From Taudactylus pleione (Eukaryota > Chordata > Amphibia > Anura > Myobatrachidae), in contig JAUIMM010000550.1 of the NCBI GenBank assembly GCA_031769625.1, positions 3,774,001-3,838,000 of the forward strand: a stretch of 64,000 nucleotides of DNA, written 5' to 3'. The notes beneath the pieces were generated by a model. It did no database searches, had not been told where the DNA came from, and saw nothing but the letters and a program-made list of their open reading frames with translations. Each line of letters starts with the position of its first letter. Position 1 is the first letter of the stretch. A program made the position numbers and the translations under genes. Of the stretch, positions 45,998-55,882 are shown in pieces.

Positions 45998-46990
45998 CAA
46001 CATAGGACAGGGGAGTGGAGAGGGGATGTAGTTACCATCCCAGCAGTCAGGATGCCGGCACTCAGAATACCGGCACCAGAATCCCAACAGCAGTCTGAGT
46101 CCTGGCACCAGATTACCGACTGCTGGTATCCCAGTGGTAAGTATTAGGACTAGGGGGAGGGTTACATTTAGGGATTAGGGTTAGGCTGTGATGTAGAGGT
46201 TTAGGGTTAGGCTGCAGGTGGGAGGGTTAGAGTTAGGCTGCAGGGGGGAGGGTTAGAGTTAGGCTGCAGGGGGAAAGGTTAGGCTGTGGTGGGGAGGGTT
46301 AGAGTTAGGCTGCAGGGGGGAGGGTTAGGGTTAGGCTGCAGGGGGGAGGGTTAGGGTTAGGCTGTGGTGGGGAGGGTTAGAGTTAAGGTGCCCACACATA
46401 TACCGATGTGCTCACGATACGATTTTATGGCCAATTTCCTCATGAACTTTCACGGGAGCTCCCTTGCCGTCGTGATCACGATTTGGAGTTAAAAATGTCC
46501 AATCTGACTAAAGATCTATCTTGCAGCCAATGCATTGTATCCCAGATTGGCTAATCTGCCCTACAGCACGGCAGATCAGAAGATGCGATATACGACGAGC
46601 GGGGACGCGCATCGGCATTGTGCTCGTGAGTATAAACTCACGATTTGTACTTTTTTTACCTGATTTGTCGTCACGATTTGTCGAAATCGGCCAAATCGTG
46701 TAAAATGTCGCTATATGTGTGGGCACCTTTAGACTGCAGGGGGAGGGTTTGGGTTAGGCTGTGGTGAGGAGGGTTAGAGTTAGGCTGCAGGGGGAGGGTT
46801 AGGCTGTGGTGGGGAGGGTTAGAGTTAGGCTGCAGGGGGGAGGGTTAGGCAGTGGTGGGGGGGGTTAGAGTTAGGCTGCAGGGGGGAGGATTAGGGTTAG
46901 GCTGTGGGAAAGGTGGGTTAGGACACTTACCTAATCGGGTCAGGATTCAGACTGTCGGGATGCCATTGTCAGTATTCTGACCGCCAGCAT
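45998..46990. mobile_element. MITE carrying TTAGGG-like repeats (unit B copy), split
   Basis: Same ends as 39958-40418. The repeat array (46140-46385 and 46739-46925, GGGAGGGTTAGAGTTAGGCT units) is interrupted by the MITE 46386-46728. The array is about twice as long as in unit A. Confidence 0.7.
46386..46728. mobile_element. PIF/Harbinger-type MITE, TTA duplication
   Basis: A 343-bp element: AGGTGCCCACACATATA faces TATATGTGTGGGCACCT, with TTA at 46383-46385 and 46729-46731. Interior CACGATTTG and CAAATCGTG words are inverted. It lies within the TTAGGG-like array and is absent from unit A. Confidence 0.9.
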
Positions 46991-47114
46991 CTCGCCGGGA
47001 TCCATACCTAAGTTGTGGAGAGTGCTGGGAGGCAGCAAGGGCCCCAGGGACAGCATAAAACAGCAGCACCAGATCTGGTAAGCACCTGCCAGGTTCCAGA
47101 GCTTCATGACACTC

Positions 47115-47996
47115 AGGGTCTGATTTATCAACAAGCTTTATCACTCACAACGAGTGATACATTTCACTGTGTATGATAAATGGTGCTCCAGCCATTCAGC
47201 TCCCAACTGTCATCTGTTTGAAAAATGACAGTAGGGAGCTGATTGGCTGGAGCACCATTTATCATATGCAATGAGTTTAATCACTCTAACTTTCAGGGAT
47301 TCACGACTTAGGCGCAGTGCACCCCAAAATAATCCAGCCAAGGACCATCCCACCATCACATGAAAAAAGGAAAGAAGGTGATAGTGAAGTGTAAAGTATA
47401 GATGTGTAAAGAAAATCAGTAAGTGTTAATATAATGAGAAAGAATTAAAATTACATGAATAATAAACAAACAAATAAAAAGGTGATGAAAAAGTATCTAT
47501 GTGAGTTAAGTGGTGATGCTCTGAAAAAGCCCAGCCAGAGCAACCCTGAGGGCCCCACACCAAAAACGCTCACCCCAAAATAATGAATGCTACTTAATAG
47601 TAGCACCCACTCTGGGTCATATAATTACATTTTAATGTACTGCATAATAACAGCACATATATAAATATATAAGCCGAGAGCTGCCTCATCTAGGAGGTAC
47701 CCCAGAAATCTCCAAATGGCACTATATGAATCAGCACATCCTCCCAATGCTGGCTGCCTTCATGCCTCTTAGAACTGCAATAAAAAATATATTGGTCGCT
47801 CACATCAGCTTAATGGTATTGCACAGGTGCTTGTAAAGAGCTGGGTTTACTCTGAGACACAGAGCCAATCAGCTCCCAACTGTCATCTGTTTGAAAAATG
47901 ACAGTTGGGAGCTGATTGGCTGGAGCACCATTTATCATACGCAACGAGTTTAATCACTCGCTGTGAGTGATAAAGCTCGTCAATATATCAGGCCCT
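47115..47996. mobile_element. stem-loop MITE of unit B, rearranged around a 0.58-kb segment
   Basis: The MITE seen intact at 40523-40735 runs to about 47289 here, then about 577 bp of unrelated DNA (47290-47866), then the MITE again from its middle (AGCCAATCAGCTCCCAACTG) to its end. The central hairpin is thus present twice. Confidence 0.75.
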
Positions 47997-48343
47997 ATCT
48001 CTTTTTCCACTGCCCCCTCTCCTAAGAGTAAGAGGCACATGTGAATGTGTGCCAAAATGTAAGTGACATAACTGATAAAGGAAATTTCCATCTTTTCTGT
48101 TACCATCAATAATCAGGATGTGATTTAGATATAATATTTTCTGATGCTTCCTGTTTGATTTCAATATTGGGTGTACTTGCGTGCTATCTGTGATATAACC
48201 ATAAGAATTGTATTAAAAAAAATCAGATGATGCTTTCCTTTAATAATCCCACATTTCAACAGAAACTGGAATCCAGTTAATTCAGTCACAATCGGAAACA
48301 CAAATAGACAGTTCCACATTAAAAACTCATTGTTACAAACTAA

Positions 48344-48693
48344 TGCTGCGTACACACGGTACGATGGCAACGATCAGATAACGATCAGACGATCGTCTTG
48401 TCATCCTGCATGTGTTGGATGTTCATCCAACACATGCAGTAACCCTTTAATGACTATAACGACCCACAAACTACATTCGTGGGTCCCAATAGTAAGCAGG
48501 CTAACCTGGTTGATATCGACCAGGTCTGCCTGCTTGCACAGATGACGATAGTTGGTCAATAACGAACATACGTGGCAGTGCATCGACCATCGTATGGTCA
48601 TTTGCAGGGGCCAGAAACTGTCAGATTTTAACGATAACAATAGGATCGTTATTGTTAAAATCTGACAGTTTATCATACCGTGTGTACGCAGCA
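48344..48693. mobile_element. PIF/Harbinger-type MITE, TAA duplication
   Basis: A 350-bp element: TGCTGCGTACACACGGTACG faces CATACCGTGTGTACGCAGCA, with TAA at 48341-48343 and 48694-48696. The paralogous empty site in unit A reads ACAAACTAACACATCATTAA at about 41047. Confidence 0.92.
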
Positions 48694-48943
48694 TAACACA
48701 TTATTGATGGCAAAATATTAGTTACTCTGATTTAGGAGTCATTTTATTTTATCTACAGATATAACTCTTGTTGAAAGAGGGTATTTAATTGATGGTTCCA
48801 TGAGAAGCAACAAAGGGAAACCTTCAAGAATGTATAGTGAGGAGTTTGCTGTACTTCTTCACTGTGTACCTCAGAGATTTAAATCCTGAAGTTAAAAACA
48901 AGTCTCCAGAAAGTGTGAAAGCATAAAAAGTTGTGTGTTCAAC

Positions 48944-49744
48944 CAGTGACGGAACTAGAGAGTGGTGGGCCCAGGTGCAAGAATATGCTTTGGGCAAACC
49001 CAGCCCCTGCGTCTCTCAGACCCAAACCCATCCACTGCGTCTCTCAGACCCTAACCCAGCCCATGCGTCTCTCAGACCCAAACCCATCCACTGCGTCTCA
49101 GTCCCTAACCCAGCCCCTGCATCTCTTAGCCACAACCTTAGCCCCTGTTTCTCTCAACCCCAAACCCTGCCCCTGTGCCTCACAGCTCCCAGCCCCTGTG
49201 CCTCATAGCCCCCAGTCCCTGTGTGTTACAGCCCCCTGACTTTGTGTCTCACAGCCCCCAGTCCCTGTGTTTCACAGTCACAGCAGCTTCATCTCCAGCC
49301 ACTCCCCCCAGTGTGTTTATCCCCAGTTCTCCAACCTCCCCAACCACCGCTCATACCGTGGCTCTCCTCCTTAGCCAACACTTACCTGTTGCTTCCTGTG
49401 CTGCTCCTCTTTTCCGGCGGCTTGGTCCTGGCTCCTCTCTGTATCCAGCGGTGTGACATCACACGCGGCACTGGCATTAAATAAACGTTATTGCTCCAAA
49501 CCTTCCAGTCCCTAGGCTTTGCCTCCAACTCCCTCAGTGATTGGCCCGTGGCCGGCAATAAATCTGTGATCTGCTGCTGGTTCCCCCTCTGTAAGGGCCG
49601 AGACTAGAGTGTGATGGCGCACCCTGCAGGGGGGACACTGGAGGCGGTACAGCGGTGCTGTCGGATGCAGGTGGCTATGGGCCCCTGCACCATGGCGGGC
49701 CCTGGTGCAAGACACCGGCTGTACCACCAGTAGTTCCACCGCTG
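48944..49744. mobile_element. hAT-type element with 8-bp TSD and internal tandem repeat
   Basis: Ends CAGTGACGGAACTA / TAGTTCCACCGCTG. Perfect TSD tgttcaac (48936-48943, 49745-49752). The unit A empty site GTGTGTTCAACTGCAAAGGA lies at about 41291-41310. 49000-49280 is a tandem array of CAGCCCCTGCGTCTCTCAGA-type units. No transposase. Confidence 0.93.
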
Positions 49745-50345
49745 TGTTCAACTACAAAGAAAGAAGATTTAGGAATATTTGCAGTCACCTTACCTATTGT
49801 TGGGACTAAAGGGTATATTTACTTAAGTGCAGGTTTTTAGAAGTGGAGATGTTGCCCATAGCAAAAACAATCACATCCTACTTAACCATACTGTCCCGAT
49901 TCCAGCGGGACAGTCCCGTTTTTCGGGCACTGTCCCACTGTCCCACCTGCGGGTCGTAGTGTCCCGGGGCCAGTCGGGAGTTTGGGGACACTCAGCCATG
50001 AAGCTGCGCATGGCATCCATTTAGTACAGGGAGAGAGCTGAGGGCAGCCCAGTAGCTGATGGAGTGCTGGGCTCGCCTCCAGTATAACGTAAAAAGGGGG
50101 CATGACTTGCAGACACGCCCCCAAAAAATGCATCAAACAGAGGGCATGGCCTAGTGGGAATGAGACCATGACTTCTTTTCGGTTGCACACGCAGGGGTCC
50201 TGACTTCATGATCCAAGATGTTGGAAGGTATGCTTAACATTTATCTAGTACCTCCAAGAAGATGGATAAATCCTGCTGCAGATGCAGCTTCACAAGCGCT
50301 CTCCTGCATCTAGAGCTGGTTAGTTAACCCTCATATCCACTACAC

Positions 50346-50417
50346 CAGGGGCAGAACTATGGGGGACAATGGAGGCGCCACTTAAGGCTATTTTATATTA
50401 GTGTTTTTGTGCATATG

Positions 50418-50486
<69 letters not shown>

Positions 50487-50572
50487 TGCACCATATTTTT
50501 TCCCATTTTTTTTAGGGGGAGTCACCAAATTATAACTTGCTTCCGGGCATCTGAGATGAATTTGCACCACTG
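50346..50572. mobile_element. hAT-type MITE with 8-bp TSD containing a GATA microsatellite
   Basis: A 227-bp element starting CAGGGGCAGAACTATGGGGG and ending TTTGCACCACTG. Perfect TSD cactacac (50338-50345, 50573-50580). The unit A empty site TATCCACTACACGATTGAAT is at about 41857. The interior is dominated by (GATA)n at 50418-50486. Confidence 0.9.
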
Positions 50573-51164
50573 CACTACACGATTGAATGAACGATAATGA
50601 CATCATTATCGTTCAATCATTCATTATATTGTGCATCGTTCAATCATTCATTATATTGTGCAGTGTACATTGAGTCCACACTGAACGATATATATCATTC
50701 AGTGCCAGCACCCTCCTTCAGCCCCGAACCTGCACAGCCTGATGATATCGTCAGGTTGGACAGCAGGGATGGGCAATGTGCATTGGCATATCCACTGCAC
50801 GATATTGCGGATGATTGAATGATAACAATGTTGTTATCGTTCATTTTATCATGTAGTGGATAAGCTGCTTTATTCTGTATTATAATTGTGTATTATCACT
50901 GCTGCCATTGGATTCCCACTATATTTAGCAATGATACCTGGATAACAGTTGTACAATGGGATCAGTACCTCTTCATCATTGTACGGGACAAATCAGATAG
51001 GTCATGCCCCTTCCCCATGAGGCCACGCCTCTTTTCCAGGTGTGCGTCTTATGTCCCTATTTGAAAAATAGGGTGAGGGAGGGCACCAATGCTCTTTATG
51101 GCCCAGGGCACCAAAAAGTGTAGTTACAATTCTGTCCTCCACTCCCTCACCATCGCTCACCACT

Positions 51165-52027
51165 TGCTGCAACACACAAAGAAAGTTTCTATGCCATGAG
51201 TTTCTGTAGTGTAGTGGTTATCATGTTCGCCTAACACGCGAAAGGTCCTTGGTTCGAGACCAGGCAGAAACATTATTTCATTTTGTATTATTGCTAAACG
51301 TGTGCTTGCTATTTTATTGTATGAACTCACTTTGAGTCTGTGCAAATCATTTTACATCAAAGTTACCATTACAGTACCAATGTTGGCTGACATATAGTTT
51401 CACACATGGACAGGGGAGTAGAGAGAGCTCGGAGGCAGCAAGGACAGGGACAGCATAAAACAGCTGAGTCAGATCTGGTAAGAACCTGTCTGGTTGGTTC
51501 CAGGGCTGCATAACTCTCTCTATCCCATTCTACCACCCTGTCTCCTAAGACTAACCTCACTTGGTGCAACCTTGATGTCCACGACACTAACCCTTTTGAT
51601 TCTTCCCTGGTCTCTCTTCTTTCCTCTATCTCTACTCTCTCCTGCCTGAAAAACACTGCTTCCCTCTATAACTCCACCCTAACTTCCTTTTTGGATTTTC
51701 TCAGTTGATTACTGACAAACTTAGATGATCCGCACAGCAACTGTGGCACTCTAGACTGACCCGCTACCTTCAAAAATATTCCTGCCCACGGAAAAGCATT
51801 GGAGAAAATCCTACTCGATGCTTGACTTACTTTTTCAAATTCAAGCAGCTCCTCTCTATCTCTCTCAAAACAGTTTTGTGGGATGCACATTGGAACTATG
51901 GATTGGCTGTCCGACCGGCCTAATGATTTGGTAAGGTTATGCACAAACAATATTGCGCATACACACTTACCAATTAGCCGCAATTGCTTTGCATTCTGGA
52001 ACTTGGTAAATGTGACAGTATCATATA
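51165..52027 (+). repeat. tRNA-Val duplication unit C, truncated
   Basis: Aligns with 38230-39670 of unit A (minus the MITE) and 42480-43235 of unit B. It ends at the Tc1 insertion; sequence after the Tc1 (55883 on) does not continue the unit. Confidence 0.85.
51200..51272 (+). tRNA. tRNA-Val (anticodon AAC)
   Basis: A 73-nt cloverleaf: acceptor GTTTCTG/CAGAAAC, anticodon stem TTCGC/GCGAA, loop CTAACAC giving AAC. The T stem is CTTGG/CCAGG instead of CCCGG/CCGGG: one change is compensated (T-A for C-G) and one gives T-G, so pairing is kept. The B box GGTTCGAGACC is intact. No T run of four or more directly follows (only TTT and TTTT at 51276-51284), so termination may be weak. Probably functional or recently so. 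Confidence 0.93.
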
Positions 52028-52843
52028 CAGTCAGGTCCATAAATATTGGGACATTGACAGAATTTTCAGATTTTGGTCTCTATTCACCACCATAATGGTT
52101 TTGAAATGAAACAAACAAGATGTGCTTTAACTGCAGACTTTCAGATTTAATTTGAGGGTAATTACATCCAAATCGGGTGAACGGTGTAGGAATTACAACA
52201 GTTTCAATATGTGCCTCCCACTTTTTAAGGGGCCAAAAGTAATGGGACTATCGACTCAAAAGCTATTTCATGGACAGATGTGGGCTATTCCCTCGTTATT
52301 TCATTATCAATTAAGCAGGTAAAAGGTTTGGAGTTGATTCTAGGTGTGACATTTGCATTTGGAATCAGTTGCTGTCAACTCTCAATATGAGATCCAAAGA
52401 GCTGTCACTGTCAGTGAAGCAAGTCATCATTAGGCTGAGAAATCAAAACAAACCCATCAGAGAGATAGCAAAAACATTAGGTGTGGAGAAAATCAACTGT
52501 TTGGAACATTCTTAAAAAGAAAGAACGCACCGGAGAGCTCAGCAACACCAAAAGACCCGGAAGACCACAGAAAACAACTGTGGTGGATGACAAAATAATT
52601 ATTTCCCTGGTGAAGAAAAACCCCTTCACAACAGTTGGCCAAATCAAGAACACTCTCCAGGAGGTAGATGTATATGTGTCAAAGTCAACAATCAAGAGAA
52701 GACTTCACAAGAGTGAATATAGAGGGTTCACCACAAGATGCAAACCATTGGTGAGCCACAAAAACAGGAAGACCAGATTAGAGTTTGCCAAACAACATCT
52801 AAAAAAGTCATTACAGTTTTGGAACAACATCCTATTGACAGAT

Positions 52844-55051
52844 TATTATTATTATTATTATCCTTTATTTATATGGCGCCACAAAGGTTCCGCAGCGCCT
52901 TACACAGTACATAAATGAGCACACAAGAAAAACAGTTAATAGTAATACAAAACAATGCAGGACAAGGACAAGGGGCCTGATTCAGAGCCGTTCGCTATTT
53001 GCGGTCGTTCGTTCAAAAACAAGGGGTGGCTATTCAAATGATCCGTTCGCAAATTGCAGTCTGTTCCCACCTCTAAGTCTGAACGAGCGAGCAAAACATA
53101 CGCTCGTTTATTTGTTAAAAACGCCCCCTGGCCGCTCGCACCATACGTCATGTCCGCTATTTATTAGATTAATCGAGTACATCGACCAGCGTATGAACTG
53201 CTCGCTATTCTTGTGGTTGGTTTTTGCTACCACAATTTTGCGAACAGTTCTGGCTTAAAAAAAACCCAGTGACGTGGTCAATGACGCTGCTGTTTTAAAT
53301 ATGCACACCCATAAAACGCCCGTTTTGACCTTTAAGCACGCCTGCGTTCTGATTTCCACTCCCCGTTTTCAAGCACCTTCCCCTGTTACCACCCACATAC
53401 GCCTCATCCTGTCACTCAAATTATCAGGCATTCGCTATTTTGCGAGCACATGAATTTCGGCCGCACTGACTGGTTCGCGCATGCGTATAACGATCCGTAC
53501 GCATGCGCAGATGTGCGAACATCGCTCGGAACGAGCGTACTGCCGCTAGCGAGTGGCTCTGAATGAGGGCCAAGGTTATAAACTCAGCTGCAAAACACAA
53601 GCAGCAGGACATGAGCAACCAGGTGGTAGGTGCCATTGTAGGGAGTTAGGAGTGAATTATACTATAAGTAGGGGGAGGAGAAGCACGTGAGGATGAGGGC
53701 CCTGCTCGTGAGAGCTTACATTCTAAAGGGGAAGGGCAGACAGACAGGGGCGACACAGAGGGGTAGATAGTGAAGAAGGAGCATGGAGCAGTGGGTTAGG
53801 ATATGTGATGCGGAATGTGTGTGTATAAGACGACCTGATGTTATGTAAAAATTAAGTCCTTCATACATCTATCTCTATGATAGAAAACAGATTGTTTGTG
53901 TTATTTACATGAGAGATGTACAAAGTAAAGTAGAAGCACTTTAATTTGTGTGTTACATTTTAGCATCTATATACAGCCTGACAAGAAATGCAGCTATTAT
54001 GGGACTGTCCCGCCATCCTAATACAGTAGTGACTACTTTAGTTCCAGCTGCTGGGTGCTATGCCATGCTCCTGTGAGTGGGTGCATCTCACATGCTAGAC
54101 CCACTCACAAATGGGTGCAGCCATACATGATGTGGTCCCACAGGATGTTGCAGTACCCGGGCCCAGAATTTCTCTTGGCAGCCCTGGAGGTGACAGACAG
54201 AACGAGGAGGGAATGGGGCTTAGTAGTGGGGTAACAAGACCATGGAGGGAGGTGGTTGAGAGTGGAGGTATAGGAGAGGTGGGGGAAAGAAGCAGAGGGT
54301 TGGAAGCAGACTGATGAGAGAAAAAAAGGAAGAACAGCAAGTGGAGGAAACAGGAGGGGGAAGAGAGGGATGGATAAAGTAGAGGATTATGTGGACATAG
54401 AATATGGGGGTTGTGTGAAGTAAGGGTGTTCATGCTGTGGACAAGGTAATAATTGAGATGTAAACTGGAGTGGAGGCTGTGAGATATAGAGTCAGTGTGG
54501 ATTAAAGTTGTTAAATGTTCAAAAATACATGTAAAGAACAGTGCTGCTAATGTATGAGCGCAGCTCCAAAAGTGATATATAAAGGAGAGGTATGTGAGTA
54601 GTGGGTGCAGGAATTAGTTTATAAACAAATGATTAAAGTGGATAGATGTGACACAATTGGAAAAGGCAATACAAAATGAATGAGGACAAAATTACAATGT
54701 ACCCGAGCTGATCCAGTCCAAAGTGTTCTGATCAACAAAGATCAATCAACAAGAGCAGTACACAGACAGGGGAGCACTTGCAGTGTCCAAGCAGTGAGTG
54801 CAGTAAGTAGTGGCCTGGATATGCATACAGCAGAAGATGTTGATTTTGTTCATTCACATAAGTATGTTGCTTCTTGTTGTTCAGAAAGTGTTATGGTTTT
54901 GAGTTTCTTTTCCCTCAGTTTTCCTCCAGTTTAACTCCAGCGTAACTCCGACTTAGTTGTCAAATTGTATTTACACTTATAATCAGAACACTTTGAATCT
55001 TAACACAGACTATGGCAGCCACCGGCTATGCAGCCTGTGGGAGCAGTAAAT
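52844..55051 (-). mobile_element. insertion in Tc1: reverse L2-like tail plus unassigned DNA
   Basis: The left end is the reverse complement of an L2-like 3' tail (TTATTATTATT, then GGCGCCACAAAGGTTCCGCA, and at 53697 GGGCCCTGCTCGTGAGAGCT), so a minus-strand retroelement. A MITE (52973-53571) is nested in it. 53720-55051 has no recognised domain; 54780-55040 ends at the Tc1 junction. No clear TSD. Confidence 0.7.
52973..53571. mobile_element. CTGATTCAGAGC-type foldback MITE
   Basis: GGGCCTGATTCAGAGCCGTT faces GGCTCTGAATGAGGGCC, with AAG on both sides. The interior has inverted GCGAACG and CGTTCGC words. Nested three deep: in the L2-like element in the Tc1 in the tRNA-Val unit. 63063-63329 is a partial, inverted relative. 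Confidence 0.78.
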
Positions 55052-55882
55052 GAGACAAAGATCAACTTGTACCAGAGTGATGGGAAGAGAAGAGAAGGAA
55101 AGGAACTGCTCATGATCCAAAACATACCACCTCATCAGTGAAGCATGGTGGTGGTAGTGTCATGGCGTGGGCATGTATGGCTGCCAATGGAACTGGTTCC
55201 CTTGTATTTATTGATGATGTGACTGCTGACAAAAGCAGCAGAATGAATTCTGAAGTGTTTCGGGCAATATTATATGCTCATATTCAGTCAAATGCTTCAG
55301 AACTCATTGGACAGCGCTTCACAGTGCAGATGGACAATGACCCGAAGCATACTGCAAAAGCAACCAAATAGTTTTTTAAGGCTAAAAAGTGGCATGTTAT
55401 GCAATGGCCAAGTCAATCCCCTGACCTGAATCCGATTGAGCATGCATTTCACTTGATGAAGACAAAACTGAAGGGAAAATGCCCCAAGAACAAGCAGGAA
55501 CTGAAGACATTTGCAGTAGAGGCCTGGCAGAGCATCACCAGGGATGAAACCCAGCGTCTGGTGATGTCTATGCGTTCCAGACTTCAGGCTGTAATTGCCT
55601 GCAAAGGATTTGCAACAAAGTATTAAAAAGTGAAAGTTAGATTTAGGATTGTTTAGTTTGTCCCATTACTTTTGGCCCCTTAAAAAGTGGGAGGCACATA
55701 TAGAAACCGTTGTAATTCCTACACCGTTCACCTGCTTTGGATGTAATTACCCTCAAATTAAATCTGAAAGTCTGCAGTTAAATTACATCTTGTTTGTTTC
55801 ATTTCAAAGCCATTGTGGTGGTGAATAGAGGCCAAAATATGAAAATTCTGTCAATGTCCCAATATTTATGGACCTGACTGTA

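Larger units (their letters stand above)
42480..51150 (+). repeat. tRNA-Val duplication unit B, enlarged by insertions
   Basis: Contains tRNA-Val 42513-42585. The distance to the next tRNA is 8.7 kb, against 4.2 kb in unit A. Removing the visible insertions (43239-45628, 46386-46728, a 47290-47866 segment, 48344-48693, 48944-49752, 50346-50580) brings it to about 3.8 kb, close to unit A without its own MITE (about 3.6 kb). 49753-51150 matches 41303-42470 of unit A. Confidence 0.88.
52387..55623 (+). pseudogene. Tc1-type transposase, interrupted
   Basis: Starts MRSKELSLSVKQVIIRLRNQ with the paired-like helix-turn-helix. A frameshift near 52480 leads into WRKSTVWNILKKKERTGELS and the GRPQKTT hook. 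The first catalytic Asp is the GAT at 52841-52843 (ILLTD), immediately followed by foreign DNA. After it (55052) the frame resumes ETKINLYQSDGKR, a stop near 55138, KHGGGSVMAWACMAANGTG, then QMDNDPKHTA (second Asp), a stop in ATK*FFKAKKW (55369), and SPDLNPIEHAFH (Glu), ending at 55623. Order and spacing fit a DD34E transposase of about 340 residues. It is inactive. Confidence 0.93.
52028..55880 (+). mobile_element. Tc1-type transposon, split by a 2.2-kb insertion
   Basis: Terminal inverted repeats begin CAGTCAGGTCCATAAATATT and end AATATTTATGGACCTGACTG, flanked by TA (52026-52027, 55881-55882). The inverted repeats extend over 200 bp (AAGTAATGGGAC / CCCATTACTTTTGGCC internal arms). The transposase is broken by an insertion, two in-frame stops and a frameshift. 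It landed in unit C of the tRNA-Val array. Confidence 0.92.

Noticed and set aside
54095..54433. 112-codon minus-strand frame rich in Ser/Pro/Leu
   Set aside because: Purine-rich low-complexity plus strand (GGAGG, GAGAGG words) explains it; no domain or start context.
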